Source: an uncultured Erysipelotrichaceae bacterium
GTDB taxonomy: Bacteria > Bacillota_I > Bacilli_A > Erysipelotrichales > Erysipelotrichaceae
Assembly (NCBI GenBank): GCA_949289855.1
Contig: CASEPS010000014.1
Location: forward strand, 1 to 41,846
Direction of reading: 5' to 3'
DNA length: 41,846 bases
Shown: positions 34,305 through 41,846 of the stretch, piece after piece
Layout of the letters: the number at the start of each line of letters is the position of its first letter
How positions within the stretch are numbered: the stretch's first letter is position 1
Notes under the pieces: generated by a model
What the model was told of the DNA's origin: nothing
Seen by the model: only the letters and a program-made list of their open reading frames with translations
The model's database searches: none
Made by a program: the position numbers and the translations under genes

Positions 34305-35351
34305 TTATACCTTTATATAACGTGTCGCCCTCGACGAGCCGATACGTTTTATCATGCCGCTTTTTACCATAGCACCGAGGACAGCTTCAACGGTGGTCGG
34401 GCTGACATCGGGTATAATCTTACATATCTCAGCTTTGGAAAGCGGCGTCAAACTGTTTAATATTGTAGCCTCCACACGGGCTTTCTTTGTAATCTTCTTT
34501 CCGTGAACAACAGCGAAACGCTTATCAAGTTCCTTATAGCACATATAAAGGGTGGACAAGAAATTTTCAATAAATGGGAAGTAGCTGTTTTCGTTTGTTC
34601 CCCAACCAATCGAGGATTGACGGAGCGATTCATAATAATAGGCTTTGTAGTTATTGATCTGTTCCTCAAAGGACACATACTTTCCTGCGTCGAACCCATT
34701 TTTATAAAGAAGCAGCAGAGAGAGCAGCCGCGACATTCTACCGTTTCCGTCCCGAAACGGGTGTATGCAAAGGAAATCCAAAATCACGCAGGGAATCAGT
34801 AAAAGCTGGTTGATATTGGCGTCACTGCGAGCTTCCATATAAGCCAGTTCTAATTGTTCCATTGCCTTTGGCGTTTCATCGGCCGGTATAGGACGAAAAC
34901 GAACCCGTCTGTTGCCGTCAGCGTCGATCTCCAAAATCACATTGTCATCGGTTTTGTATTGACCGCCGTATTCATATCCGGCAAAGGACATCATTATTTC
35001 GTGTAAGCGTAAAATATCACGCTCTCTGAAATCAATATGTTCAAAGCCCAAATAAATTTCATTTAAGGCGTCCCTATAACCGGCGATTTCCGCCTCGTTA
35101 TGATTTAAGGGAGCGCTGTTTTGATTGACAATCGCAGCGATACGCTCATCACTTGTAACAATACCCTCAATAGCATTAGAACTCTTAATCGACTGTACCT
35201 TTGCAACTGCCTCTAACTCCGTAAAAATTTGGGTATATTCCTCTTTTCGCACTCCCGTCATTGTTTTCAATGCCGAAATATTTGAAGTAAGATTCACCAA
35301 ATTTGCAGGCAGTAAGCCGTTGCTTAAAAAAGAGTAATCGAATTTCCTCAT
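34305..35351 (-). CDS. Fic-family protein AMP-transferase with winged-helix C-terminus
   Basis: 348 residues from MRKFDYSFLS (an ATG 21 bases earlier is an alternative). Layout: N-terminal Fic_N region with the inhibitory alpha-helix motif SNAIEG near residue 60 (the S/TxxxE-G/N pattern of class II, self-inhibited Fics); Fic core with HPFRDGNGRMSR, catalytic His197; C-terminal winged helix (SKAEICKIIPDVSPTTVEAV) ending RATRYIKV. Fic enzymes transfer AMP to hydroxyl groups of target proteins. Codon choice (CGN arginines, GCC/GCG, TCG) differs from the neighbours and the gene stands alone, pointing to horizontal acquisition. The dense palindromes upstream suggest self-regulation. Confidence 0.92.
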   Translation of the reverse strand: MRKFDYSFLSNGLLPANLVNLTSNISALKTMTGVRKEEYTQIFTELEAVAKVQSIKSSNAIEGIVTSDERIAAIVNQNSAPLNHNEAEIAGYRDALNEIYLGFEHIDFRERDILRLHEIMMSFAGYEYGGQYKTDDNVILEIDADGNRRVRFRPIPADETPKAMEQLELAYMEARSDANINQLLLIPCVILDFLCIHPFRDGNGRMSRLLSLLLLYKNGFDAGKYVSFEEQINNYKAYYYESLRQSSIGWGTNENSYFPFIENFLSTLYMCYKELDKRFAVVHGKKITKKARVEATILNSLTPLSKAEICKIIPDVSPTTVEAVLGAMVKSGMIKRIGSSRATRYIKV

Positions 35352-35362
35352 ATCACACCATC

Positions 35363-35449
35363 TTTTCTGCATATTATTTCAGCATATTATATGCAGAAAA
35401 TCAAGCCATATCTGTTTTTATATGCATATAAAAAAGGGAAATATATGCA
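35363..35449. promoter_or_regulatory. ATATGCA operator-like array upstream of fic
   Basis: A perfect 12-bp inverted repeat TTTTCTGCATAT/ATATGCAGAAAA (35363-35374, 35389-35400) is followed by a perfect 20-bp palindrome centred on ATGCAT (35415-35434). ATATGCA or its complement occurs five times in 87 bases (35368, 35389, 35420, 35423, 35443). A TATAAT for fic (35391-35386) sits between the first two arms. Confidence 0.6.
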
Positions 35450-35612
35450 GATACGATGGAACAATGTGCAGGAACTTATGCATCTTGGTGTTGAAAAGCT
35501 AAACCACAGAAAAATAATGCAACAGCTCGATATCCAGAAAATACAGGATTATGCACTGTGTGTTCCAAAGAGCAACAAGATCATGGAAATGCTGCAAACA
35601 GAAGTACTGTGA
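35445..35612 (+). CDS. Small ORF divergent from fic, unknown
   Basis: 55 residues from MQIRWNNVQELM; AAGGGAAA lies before the ATG. An in-frame ATG at 35391 would add 18 residues but falls inside the inverted repeat. The peptide is mostly helical and slightly basic, with no recognised domain. It could be a small partner of Fic, a remnant, or chance. It ends just before the pflB terminator. Confidence 0.35.
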   Translation: MQIRWNNVQELMHLGVEKLNHRKIMQQLDIQKIQDYALCVPKSNKIMEMLQTEVL

Positions 35613-35619
35613 TGACAGA

Positions 35620-35652
35620 ATAGAAAACGGCACCCATTTTGAGTGCCGTTTA
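35620..35652 (-). terminator. Terminator of pflA-pflB
   Basis: AAACGGCAC/GTGCCGTTT stem (9 bp) with a 9-base loop followed by TCTATTCT, 24 bases after the pflB stop. Confidence 0.75.
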
Positions 35653-35675
35653 CGTTATAGTTGATCAGATACTTC

Positions 35676-37940
35676 TTACATTCTATCGTGGCATGTACGG
35701 TTGATAACATCGAGCTGCTGTTCACGAGTCAGATCGATGAACTTGACCGCATAACCAGATACACGGATTGTGAAGTTTGCATATTCCGGCTTTTCAGGAT
35801 GTTCCATAGCATCCTTCAGCTTGTCTACACCGAAGACATTGACATTGAGGTGGTGTGCACCATTTGCAAAGTAACCATCGAGTACATGGACAAGGTTTGT
35901 TGTGCGTTCTTCATCATTGTGACCAAGCGCACCCGGATTGATGGTCTGTGTATTGGAAATACCATCAAGGGCATATTCATATGGAAGCTTGGCAACAGAG
36001 TTGAGGGATGCAAGCAGACCATTCTTTTCTGCACCATAAGCTGGGTTAGCACCTGGCGCAAATGGCTTATAAGCTTCTCTTCCATCAGGAAGCGCACCTG
36101 TAGCCTTACCATAGACAACGTTGGATGTGATTGTCAGGATGGAAGTTGTTGGCTCAGAATCACGGTATGTGTGGTGCTTCTTTACCTTTGTGATGAATTC
36201 CTTGAGCAGCCATACTGCAATTTCATCTGCTCTGTCATCATCATTACCGTAGTGAGGGAAGTCACCTTCTACCTTGTAGTCCACAACAAGACCGGATTCA
36301 TCACGGACTGTCTTGACCTTTGCATACTTGATTGCACAAAGAGAGTCAACAACATGGGAGAAACCAGCAATACCTGTTGCGAATGTTCTTCTGACATCTG
36401 TATCGATGAGTGCCATTTCAGCAGCTTCATAGTAGTACTTGTCATGCATGTAATGGATGAGGTTGAGGATGTTGACATACAATCCTGCAAGCCAGTCCAT
36501 CATGAGATCGAACTTATGCATAACTTCATCATAGTCGAGGTATTCAGAAGTAATCGGAGCATATTCCGGACCTACCTGCATATGGTTGCCCTTCTTGTCG
36601 AGGAACTTTTCATCCTTACCACCGTTGATGGCATACAGCAAACACTTTGCAAGGTTTGCACGGGCACCGAAGAACTGGATTTCCTTACCTGTTTCTGTAG
36701 CGGATACGCAGCAGCAGATGCTGTAGTCATCGCCCCAGATCGGACGCATAACATCATCGTTTTCATACTGGATGGAAGATGTTGTGATGGAAATCTTTGC
36801 AGCATAGCGGCGGAAGTTTTCCGGCAGTGCCTTTGTATAAAGAACAGTGAGGTTTGGTTCTGGAGAAGGACCCATGTTTTCCAATGTATGGAGGAAACGG
36901 AAGTCATTCTTTGTGACCATATGACGGCCATCCATGCCAATGCCTGCCATTTCCAGTGTTGCCCATACCGGGTCACCAGAGAACAGCTGGTTATAAGAAG
37001 GAATACGGGCAAACTTGACCATTCTGAACTTCAGAACAAGGTGGTCGATGAGTTCCTGTGCTTCCTTTTCAGTGAGTGTACCTTCTTTGAGGTCACGTTC
37101 AATATAAATATCAAGGAATGTGGAAATACGTCCTACGGACATTGCCGCACCGTTCTGTGTCTTGATTGCTGCAAGGTAACCAAAGTACAGCCACTGTACA
37201 GCTTCACGGGCATTCATGGCTGGCTTGGAAATGTCATAACCATAGATCTTTGCCATTTCCTTCATGCCATTGAGCGCACGGATCTGATCAGAAATCTCTT
37301 CACGCTGTCTGATGATGTTGTCCACCATTGTGCCATCACCACAGTTCTTAAGATCCTGCTTCTTTTCTGCGATCAGACGATCGATACCATAGAGGGCAAT
37401 ACGGCGGTAGTCACCGACAATTCTGCCTCTTCCATATGTATCCGGAAGACCTGTAACAATGTGGGAATGACGGGCAGCACGCATTTCATCTGTATATGCA
37501 TCAAACACTGCCTGGTTGTGTGTCTTGTGGTATTCATTGAAGATCTGGTCATACTTTTCATTGACCTTGTAGCCGTATGTCTCAGCTGCCTGCTGTGCCA
37601 TCTTGATACCACCATATGGCATAAATGCACGCTTGAGTGGCTTGTCTGTCTGCAGACCGACTACCTTTTCAAGATCCTTCATCGATTCATCGATGTAACC
37701 TGGACCATAGGCTGTCAGACTGGAAACAACCTCTGTTTCACATTCGAGAACGCCACCCTTTGCGCGTTCTTCCTTCTGCAACGCCTGTACCTTGTCCCAA
37801 AGTTTGTTTGTTGCGTCTGTTGCGTCTTCAAGGAAACTCTCATCACCTTCATACTGGGTGTAGTTGTTCTGGATGAAGTCTCTGACATTGATGTCATTCA
37901 GCCAGTGAGTGCCCTTGAAACCTCTGTAAGCTTCTGTCAT
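35676..37940 (-). CDS. pflB: Pyruvate formate-lyase
   Basis: Glycyl-radical enzyme cleaving pyruvate with CoA to acetyl-CoA and formate, central to anaerobic sugar fermentation. 754 residues, normal. Catalytic cysteines lie in [12 protein letters not shown] (Cys 409-411), the radical glycine is Gly729 in RVSGYAVKF near the C-terminus. Ribosome binding site GGAG. It follows pflA by 4 bases. An 817-codon open frame on the opposite strand is an antisense shadow. Confidence 0.98.
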   Translation of the reverse strand: MTEAYRGFKGTHWLNDINVRDFIQNNYTQYEGDESFLEDATDATNKLWDKVQALQKEERAKGGVLECETEVVSSLTAYGPGYIDESMKDLEKVVGLQTDKPLKRAFMPYGGIKMAQQAAETYGYKVNEKYDQIFNEYHKTHNQAVFDAYTDEMRAARHSHIVTGLPDTYGRGRIVGDYRRIALYGIDRLIAEKKQDLKNCGDGTMVDNIIRQREEISDQIRALNGMKEMAKIYGYDISKPAMNAREAVQWLYFGYLAAIKTQNGAAMSVGRISTFLDIYIERDLKEGTLTEKEAQELIDHLVLKFRMVKFARIPSYNQLFSGDPVWATLEMAGIGMDGRHMVTKNDFRFLHTLENMGPSPEPNLTVLYTKALPENFRRYAAKISITTSSIQYENDDVMRPIWGDDYSICCCVSATETGKEIQFFGARANLAKCLLYAINGGKDEKFLDKKGNHMQVGPEYAPITSEYLDYDEVMHKFDLMMDWLAGLYVNILNLIHYMHDKYYYEAAEMALIDTDVRRTFATGIAGFSHVVDSLCAIKYAKVKTVRDESGLVVDYKVEGDFPHYGNDDDRADEIAVWLLKEFITKVKKHHTYRDSEPTTSILTITSNVVYGKATGALPDGREAYKPFAPGANPAYGAEKNGLLASLNSVAKLPYEYALDGISNTQTINPGALGHNDEERTTNLVHVLDGYFANGAHHLNVNVFGVDKLKDAMEHPEKPEYANFTIRVSGYAVKFIDLTREQQLDVINRTCHDRM

Positions 37941-37944
37941 GTTA

Positions 37945-38676
37945 TTACTCCTCTCTTCCTTTCAATATTTCTTCTGCCTTTTGTACATCTTCGGCAGTTG
38001 GAGACTCTGTGTCACCTAGTGTATATGGTATGCCCAGTTTTTCCCATTTATATGCACCAAGGGAATGGTATGGCAATACCTCAATCTTTTCGACATTGTG
38101 CAATGTTGCAATGAAATCGTGTGTTCTTTGCAGTGAAGATGGATCATCTGTCACACCCGGCACAAGCACCTGTCTGATCCAGATCGGTTTCTGTATCTCA
38201 TCAAGATACCGGAAACCTTCCAGAATGTTATCATTACCCACACCTGTCAAAGCTATATGGGCATCCTTATCAATATGTTTGATGTCTGTTAACAACAAAT
38301 CTGTCACTTCCATCAGTTTTGCAAACTGTGAGAAGAATGGCTCTTCTTTTGTGAATGGCTGTAAAGCCGTATCAATGCATGTGGAAATACCACGGGCTTT
38401 GGCTTCTTTGAACAGTTCCAGCAAAAAGTCCATCTGTAATAGCGGTTCGCCACCACTAACTGTAATGCCGCCTTCATTTCCCCAATAGCTGCGATAACGT
38501 TCTGCTTTATCAAGCAGTTCATTCACTTCCATGTCTTCGCCAGCACCAATTTTCCATGTGTCGGCATTATGGCAGAATCTGCATCGCATTCTGCAGCCCT
38601 GCAGGAAGATGATAAATCTGACGCCTGGTCCATCTGCAGACCCAAATGTTTCTATGGAATGCACATTTCCCTTCAT
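37945..38676 (-). CDS. pflA: Pyruvate formate-lyase activating enzyme
   Basis: Radical-SAM enzyme that installs the glycyl radical in PflB. 243 residues. Iron-sulfur motif CRMRCRFC (Cys 28, 32, 35), SAM-binding [13 protein letters not shown] (about residue 74-84), and DIKH about 142. Ribosome binding site AGGAG. Here pflA precedes pflB, the reverse of the commoner pflB-pflA order. The promoter has an FNR-type box. Confidence 0.97.
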   Translation of the reverse strand: MKGNVHSIETFGSADGPGVRFIIFLQGCRMRCRFCHNADTWKIGAGEDMEVNELLDKAERYRSYWGNEGGITVSGGEPLLQMDFLLELFKEAKARGISTCIDTALQPFTKEEPFFSQFAKLMEVTDLLLTDIKHIDKDAHIALTGVGNDNILEGFRYLDEIQKPIWIRQVLVPGVTDDPSSLQRTHDFIATLHNVEKIEVLPYHSLGAYKWEKLGIPYTLGDTESPTAEDVQKAEEILKGREE

Positions 38677-38699
38677 GTTGTTCTCCTGATTACGTATGT

Positions 38700-38740
38700 A
38701 TCATAGTCCTTGTGTAAAAGAATTCTTTGATCACAATCAA
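38700..38740 (-). promoter_or_regulatory. pflA promoter with perfect FNR-type box
   Basis: -10 TATGAT at 38705-38700 (start about 38693). In place of a -35 box there is TTGAT-TGTG-ATCAA at 38740-38727, a perfect match to the Crp/FNR-family FNR consensus TTGATnnnnATCAA, centred about 41 bases before the predicted start, the classic class II activator position. Confidence 0.75.
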
Positions 38741-38754
38741 ATTTTGATTTTTTG

Positions 38755-38783
38755 CAAAAGAAAAAGGCACATTGTGCCTTTCT
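38755..38783 (-). terminator. Terminator of rpmE
   Basis: AAAGGCACA-A-TGTGCCTTT followed by TTCTTTT. It lies 11 bases after the rpmE stop. Confidence 0.85.
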
Positions 38784-38794
38784 CAAATGTTCAA

Positions 38795-38998
38795 TTATTT
38801 CAGACCGTACTTCTTGTTGAACTTTTCAACACGACCCTGTGCCTGCGCAAATCTCTGTCTGCCTGTATAGAATGGATGGCAGTTGCTGCAGGAGTCTACT
38901 CTGATTTCCTTGAGTGTGGAGCCTGTTTCGAACTCAGCACCGCAGGATGTGCAGACAACCTTGGCCTTGTAATAATTTGGATGGATACCCTGTTTCAT
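38795..38998 (-). CDS. rpmE: 50S ribosomal protein L31, zinc-binding type
   Basis: 67 residues from [10 protein letters not shown], with GGAGGT upstream; a TTG 6 bases earlier is not needed. Two zinc-ligand pairs CTSC and CSNC mark the zinc-containing form, and the signature HPFYTGRQ is intact. In many bacteria zinc-bound L31 is replaced by a zinc-free paralog when zinc is scarce; no such paralog is in the window. Follows murA with its own promoter. Confidence 0.96.
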   Translation of the reverse strand: MKQGIHPNYYKAKVVCTSCGAEFETGSTLKEIRVDSCSNCHPFYTGRQRFAQAQGRVEKFNKKYGLK

Positions 38999-39004
38999 GT
39001 TCAA

Positions 39005-39086
39005 TTACCTCCTTCTGCCTTACGCCTCAATGCGTGCGTAAAGAAAGTTGCCATAGAATAATAGCATGCAAAAGTCGCAAGATCAA
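39005..39086 (-). promoter_or_regulatory. rpmE promoter and structured leader
   Basis: -35 TTGATC (39086-39081), 17-base spacer, -10 TATTAT (39063-39058). The ~50-base leader contains TTACGC/GCGTAA hairpin just before the ribosome binding site; Firmicutes L31 genes are known to carry short autoregulatory leaders, but the match here is only by position. Confidence 0.6.
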
Positions 39087-39091
39087 GCGCT

Positions 39092-40363
39092 TTATTCATC
39101 TTCTTCTATGCGCTCACGCCATACCTTTGCACCAAGCGCATTGAGCTTTTCATCAATATGGTCATAACCGCGATCAATGTGGTAAATATTGGAAATGGTT
39201 GTCACACCTTCCGCAATCAGTCCGGCAACAACCATTGCCGCACCACAGCGAAGATCTGTAGCACTGACCTTTGTACCATATAATGGGGTCGGACCATGGA
39301 TTTCTGCAAAACCCGGACCAACTTCAATATTCGCACCCATCTTGTTGAGTTCCTGACAATGCTTGAACCTTTCCACATAGATGGTTTCTTCTACCTTTGA
39401 CTCACCTTCTGCCTGGGTCATCAATACAGTAAGAGGCTGCTGCAGGTCTGTTGCAAAACCAGGATATGGTTTTGTTGTAACTTCTGTTGACTTCAGATGG
39501 TCAGAGTGTTCAATGGTCACACTATCAACTGTCACCTTCATCTTCACACCCATTTCTTCTAGCTTCATCAGCAACGCTTCAAGATGATGTGGGATGATAT
39601 TGTTAATCTTTACCTTCTTTGCACAAGCTGCCGCAATCACAATATATGTACCAGCTTCAATGCGATCCGGAATAATTTCATGGAAGCAGCCATTCAATGA
39701 CTTTACACCATCAATGGTAATCACATTTGTACCAGCTCCACGAATACGTGCACCCATCTTGTTTAAAAGGGTAGCCACATCGATGATTTCCGGTTCCTTT
39801 GCCGCATTTTCAATGGTCGTTCTGCCTTCTGCATAAACCGCAGCCATCATGATATTGATGGTTGCACCAACAGAAGAAATATCAAGGAATATCTTGTCAC
39901 CAACAAGGCGGTCTGCCTTGATTTCATAGCAGCCCTTTTTATATTCAACGGTTGCGCCAAGTGCTTCAAAGCCCTTGAGATGCAAATCAATTGGACGAGG
40001 TCCAAGGTAGCATCCACCAGGCATCTTCATGCGCACATAGTGGTATTTACCAAGAAGTGCACCCATAAAGTAATAGGAAGCACGCAGCTTTGTGACCGCA
40101 TCTGCGGTAAGATCTGTATTTTCCATATGTGTTGGATCAATGATCAGATGATCCGGTGCACTCTGGTGCACATCCACATTCAGAATCCTGAGAATTTCCG
40201 AAAGGTTTTTGACATCCTCTATTTCCGGCACACCAACAATCGTTACCGGTCCATTGGCAAGTACTGCAGCCGGGATCAGGGCAACCGTAGCATTTTTACT
40301 ACCGGATATTGTCACTTCCCCTTCCAATGGATGTTTTCCATCAATCTTAATTACTTTCGGCAT
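39092..40363 (-). CDS. murA: UDP-N-acetylglucosamine 1-carboxyvinyltransferase
   Basis: First committed step of peptidoglycan synthesis: adds enolpyruvate from PEP to UDP-GlcNAc. 423 residues. N-terminal SGSKNATVALIPAA (about residue 20) and the flexible loop PGGCYLGPRPIDLH with the fosfomycin-target cysteine (about 117). C-terminal DLRCGAAMVVAGL and YHIDRGYDHI complete the family pattern. Ribosome binding site AAAGGAG, 20 bases after the rpiR stop, so the regulator and murA are probably co-transcribed. Confidence 0.97.
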   Translation of the reverse strand: MPKVIKIDGKHPLEGEVTISGSKNATVALIPAAVLANGPVTIVGVPEIEDVKNLSEILRILNVDVHQSAPDHLIIDPTHMENTDLTADAVTKLRASYYFMGALLGKYHYVRMKMPGGCYLGPRPIDLHLKGFEALGATVEYKKGCYEIKADRLVGDKIFLDISSVGATINIMMAAVYAEGRTTIENAAKEPEIIDVATLLNKMGARIRGAGTNVITIDGVKSLNGCFHEIIPDRIEAGTYIVIAAACAKKVKINNIIPHHLEALLMKLEEMGVKMKVTVDSVTIEHSDHLKSTEVTTKPYPGFATDLQQPLTVLMTQAEGESKVEETIYVERFKHCQELNKMGANIEVGPGFAEIHGPTPLYGTKVSATDLRCGAAMVVAGLIAEGVTTISNIYHIDRGYDHIDEKLNALGAKVWRERIEEDE

Positions 40364-40383
40364 ATTCTGACTCCTTTCTGTTT

Positions 40384-41229
40384 TTATTTATCATTTTTCA
40401 TGATTTCATGTATGCGCATGACATTGCGCGCATTTGTATCATAGTCCTTCTGGAAAACCAGTGAACAAAGTATTTCGCAAAGCATCACCAATCCAACCCA
40501 GGAGCCAGGAACTACCCCGGCAGATTCATCCTGTACAGGCGCAACAAGTTTCACTGACGCATAATTGCTCAATACCGTCATCTTTGCGCCGGTTATCAGT
40601 ATAACAGGTATCATCCTTTCCTGGAGAATTTCTGCAGTTTTTTGCAAATAACCAACATCAGTTCCCGAACAAATCAGCACCGCTGCCGTATGAAGGTTCA
40701 TAACTGACGCATCAATTTTCTGAGAGTCCGAAGCTGTTTCAAGTGTGGCATCAATTCCACTATATGCCAGTTCAGAAACAATCTTCATCGCCGTTGGATA
40801 ATCTTTTCCCGTTGAAAAGACACGAATGCGTCCATGCATTGAAATAATATCTGCAGCTTCCATGAGTGCCTTCAGATCCAATTGGTTATAAACCGTTGTT
40901 ATGGCATGGTAACATAATGAATAAATCTTCTGGGCAATCTCGGAAGAAGTATCAGTTTTTTCAATCAGCCGGACAACACCATCTGATGAATCACCGATAC
41001 AGAATGTATTGATCTCCTTTGCCAGTTGTACACATAGTTCCTTATGACCGCAAAAACCGAGTTTTTTGCAAAAACGGATGATAGTACTTTTTGACACATA
41101 GAGAGTATTTGACAATTCATCGAGTGACATTTCCAGAACTTCCTGAGAATGGTCGCACAAATATTCAGCAATGAGATTTTCAGAAGATGTAAAATGATCT
41201 CTGTTCTTTATCTTATCTTTTATTAACAT
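40384..41229 (-). CDS. MurR/RpiR-family transcriptional regulator
   Basis: 281 residues: N-terminal HTH_6 domain (SSENLIAEYLCDHSQEVLEM, SLDELSNTLYVSKSTIIRFCKKLGF) and C-terminal SIS sugar-phosphate-binding domain (about 110-240; IRVFSTGKDYPTAMKI, AAVLICSGTD). Such regulators usually sense a sugar phosphate, often amino sugars. It sits directly before murA, whose substrate derives from an amino sugar, and downstream of what may be a PTS gene. No Shine-Dalgarno is visible; the -10 box ends 9 bases from the ATG. Confidence 0.88.
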   Translation of the reverse strand: MLIKDKIKNRDHFTSSENLIAEYLCDHSQEVLEMSLDELSNTLYVSKSTIIRFCKKLGFCGHKELCVQLAKEINTFCIGDSSDGVVRLIEKTDTSSEIAQKIYSLCYHAITTVYNQLDLKALMEAADIISMHGRIRVFSTGKDYPTAMKIVSELAYSGIDATLETASDSQKIDASVMNLHTAAVLICSGTDVGYLQKTAEILQERMIPVILITGAKMTVLSNYASVKLVAPVQDESAGVVPGSWVGLVMLCEILCSLVFQKDYDTNARNVMRIHEIMKNDK

Positions 41230-41238
41230 ACCCTATTC

Positions 41239-41267
41239 ATTTTACAAGAAAATTGATAAGCCGTAAA
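41239..41267 (-). promoter_or_regulatory. Promoter of rpiR-murA
   Basis: -35 TTTACG (41267-41262), 17-base spacer, -10 TAAAAT (41244-41239), predicted leader only 2-3 bases. Confidence 0.5.
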
Positions 41268-41290
41268 AGAAAAAGTGCCATAGGGCACCC
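41268..41290 (-). terminator. Terminator of the small coiled-coil membrane protein gene
   Basis: GTGCC-CTAT-GGCAC followed by TTTTT on the minus strand, right after the stop at 41295. Confidence 0.8.
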
Positions 41291-41294
41291 ATTT

Positions 41295-41600
41295 TTACAC
41301 AATCGCTTGGATAAGCATAATGACATACTGAACCAGGATAACCACCGCGATCATTGTCCATACAACCATGGATGGCAGATTCAGTTTATGTTTTTCCTTT
41401 TTGCGCCAAATGTACCAGATACCAATCGGCGGAAGAAGAACCGCAAGCAGAATCGCAATCCAGTTTTCCTTGGACAAAAGATCCACAATTCGCTGCTGGG
41501 ACTCCACTTCTGTTGTCTTGGCAAGCTCTGCCTTAATCCGGGCATTTTCTTCCTTCAGTTCTTCCGGTGTCAGCTTTTTGCGCTTGGATGACTTTGACAT
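41295..41600 (-). CDS. Small coiled-coil membrane protein, unknown
   Basis: 101 residues. A very basic N-terminus (SKSSKRKKL) leads into a charged coiled coil (residues ~10-40, TPEELKEENARIKAELAKT) and then two membrane helices (about 47-65 and 78-99) joined by a basic turn WRKKEKHK. No family recognised. AAAGGA ribosome binding site; its mRNA should have a ~80-base leader from the TATAAT at 41691. Monocistronic. Confidence 0.65.
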   Translation of the reverse strand: MSKSSKRKKLTPEELKEENARIKAELAKTTEVESQQRIVDLLSKENWIAILLAVLLPPIGIWYIWRKKEKHKLNLPSMVVWTMIAVVILVQYVIMLIQAIV

Positions 41601-41685
41601 TTCACAATTCCTTTCACTTCAACTACTCTGTGCCTTACTGGCATAGCATGCAGAAACCGCTTCATTTCTACAAAATAACAGATTA

Positions 41686-41691
41686 ATTATA
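41686..41691 (-). promoter_or_regulatory. -10 box of the small coiled-coil membrane protein gene
   Basis: TATAAT; the ~80-base leader that follows has a short AGAAA/TTTCT hairpin and no further recognisable element. Confidence 0.45.
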
Positions 41692-41699
41692 CTACGAAT

Positions 41700-41736
41700 A
41701 CCAAAAAGAGAAAAGACAGCCATTTCTGACTGTCTT
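41700..41736 (-). terminator. Terminator at the right edge
   Basis: AAGACAG/CTGTCTT stem with a 10-base loop followed by TTCTCTTTTT, after the stop at 41761. Confidence 0.75.
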
Positions 41737-41760
41737 CATAAGTTGGGTTGTTCCTGCTGA

Positions 41761-41846
41761 TTAAGCTTCAGCTGCTGTAGCTGTCTTGTTAGCAGCAATA
41801 ACGAATGGTGTGTAAATCAGGATGGAAGAAGCAACAGCAATCAGCT
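41761..41846 (-). CDS. C-terminal end of a membrane protein, possibly PTS EIIC
   Basis: Only the last 27 codons are inside the window. They form a hydrophobic helix ending IYTPFVIAANKTATAAEA. A last helix ending in an (I/V)Y-x-PF motif resembles the C-terminus of lactose/cellobiose-type PTS EIIC transporters, but this is too short to be sure. A terminator follows. Confidence 0.35.
   Translation of the reverse strand, partial: LIAVASSILIYTPFVIAANKTATAAEA

Noticed and set aside
35661-38114. An 817-codon open frame antisense to pflB and pflA
   Set aside because: Its protein is cysteine- and isoleucine-rich with no family resemblance, it has no ribosome binding site, and it is exactly opposite two well-identified genes with strong codon bias.
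1-41846. CRISPR arrays, tRNA or rRNA genes, phage genes
   Set aside because: No regularly spaced repeats, cloverleaf-like sequences, rRNA stretches or phage structural genes were seen on either strand.

Overview
The window looks like a chromosome segment of a low-to-mid GC, fermentative Firmicute. The Firmicutes-type ecfA1-ecfA2-ecfT-truA-rplM-rpsI block, zinc-binding L31, pyruvate formate-lyase, serine dehydratase split into two subunits, and strong AGGAGG ribosome binding sites all point this way. Gene content and codon style suggest an Erysipelotrichaceae-like anaerobe, but no rRNA is present to prove it.

Layout. 1-2371 is a decayed mobile-element graveyard: an IS110-family transposase broken by one in-frame stop, flanked by hairpin ends that resemble IS200/IS605 (TnpB/omegaRNA) right ends, abutting a truncated and frameshifted glycoside hydrolase family 1 gene. 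2664-7534 carries rpsI, rplM, truA and the three core ECF transporter subunits, all on the minus strand; truA has an extra ~100-residue C-terminal domain and a dead second copy of that domain lies between truA and rplM. 7614-10636 holds a Sel1-repeat protein, an atypical HAD-fold protein and an acidic membrane-anchored protein. 10678-16999 is a complete aspartate-to-threonine pathway in two back-to-back operons, hom-lysC-asd (minus) and thrC-thrB-ACT protein (plus), fired from overlapping divergent promoters. 17058-21000 has a cytidylate-kinase-like protein, an EamA transporter, a DUF3784-like protein, sdaAB-sdaAA and a DUF1294 protein.

20970-24209 is a large SNF2/SWIM helicase. Convergent to it is a four-gene minus-strand operon: lipid kinase, sbcD, sbcC and an unrecognised polytopic membrane protein. 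gdhA follows, then a BlaI-type repressor paired with a four-helix membrane protein ending in an SseB domain, then tcdA. 34305-35612 looks foreign: a Fic AMP-transferase with a C-terminal winged helix, beside a dense array of ATATGCA palindromes and a small divergent ORF. The right end has pflA-pflB behind a perfect FNR-type box, rpmE, murA co-directional with a MurR/RpiR regulator, a small membrane protein, and the last codons of a membrane protein that may be a PTS EIIC.

Cross-cutting observation: at least five genes (ecfA1, the EamA transporter, dagK, tcdA, rpiR) have a good -10 box only 6-9 bases before the start codon and no usable Shine-Dalgarno, so they are predicted to be made from leaderless or nearly leaderless mRNAs, while their neighbours use canonical ribosome binding sites. 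This is read by eye from sequence and is not experimentally supported here.
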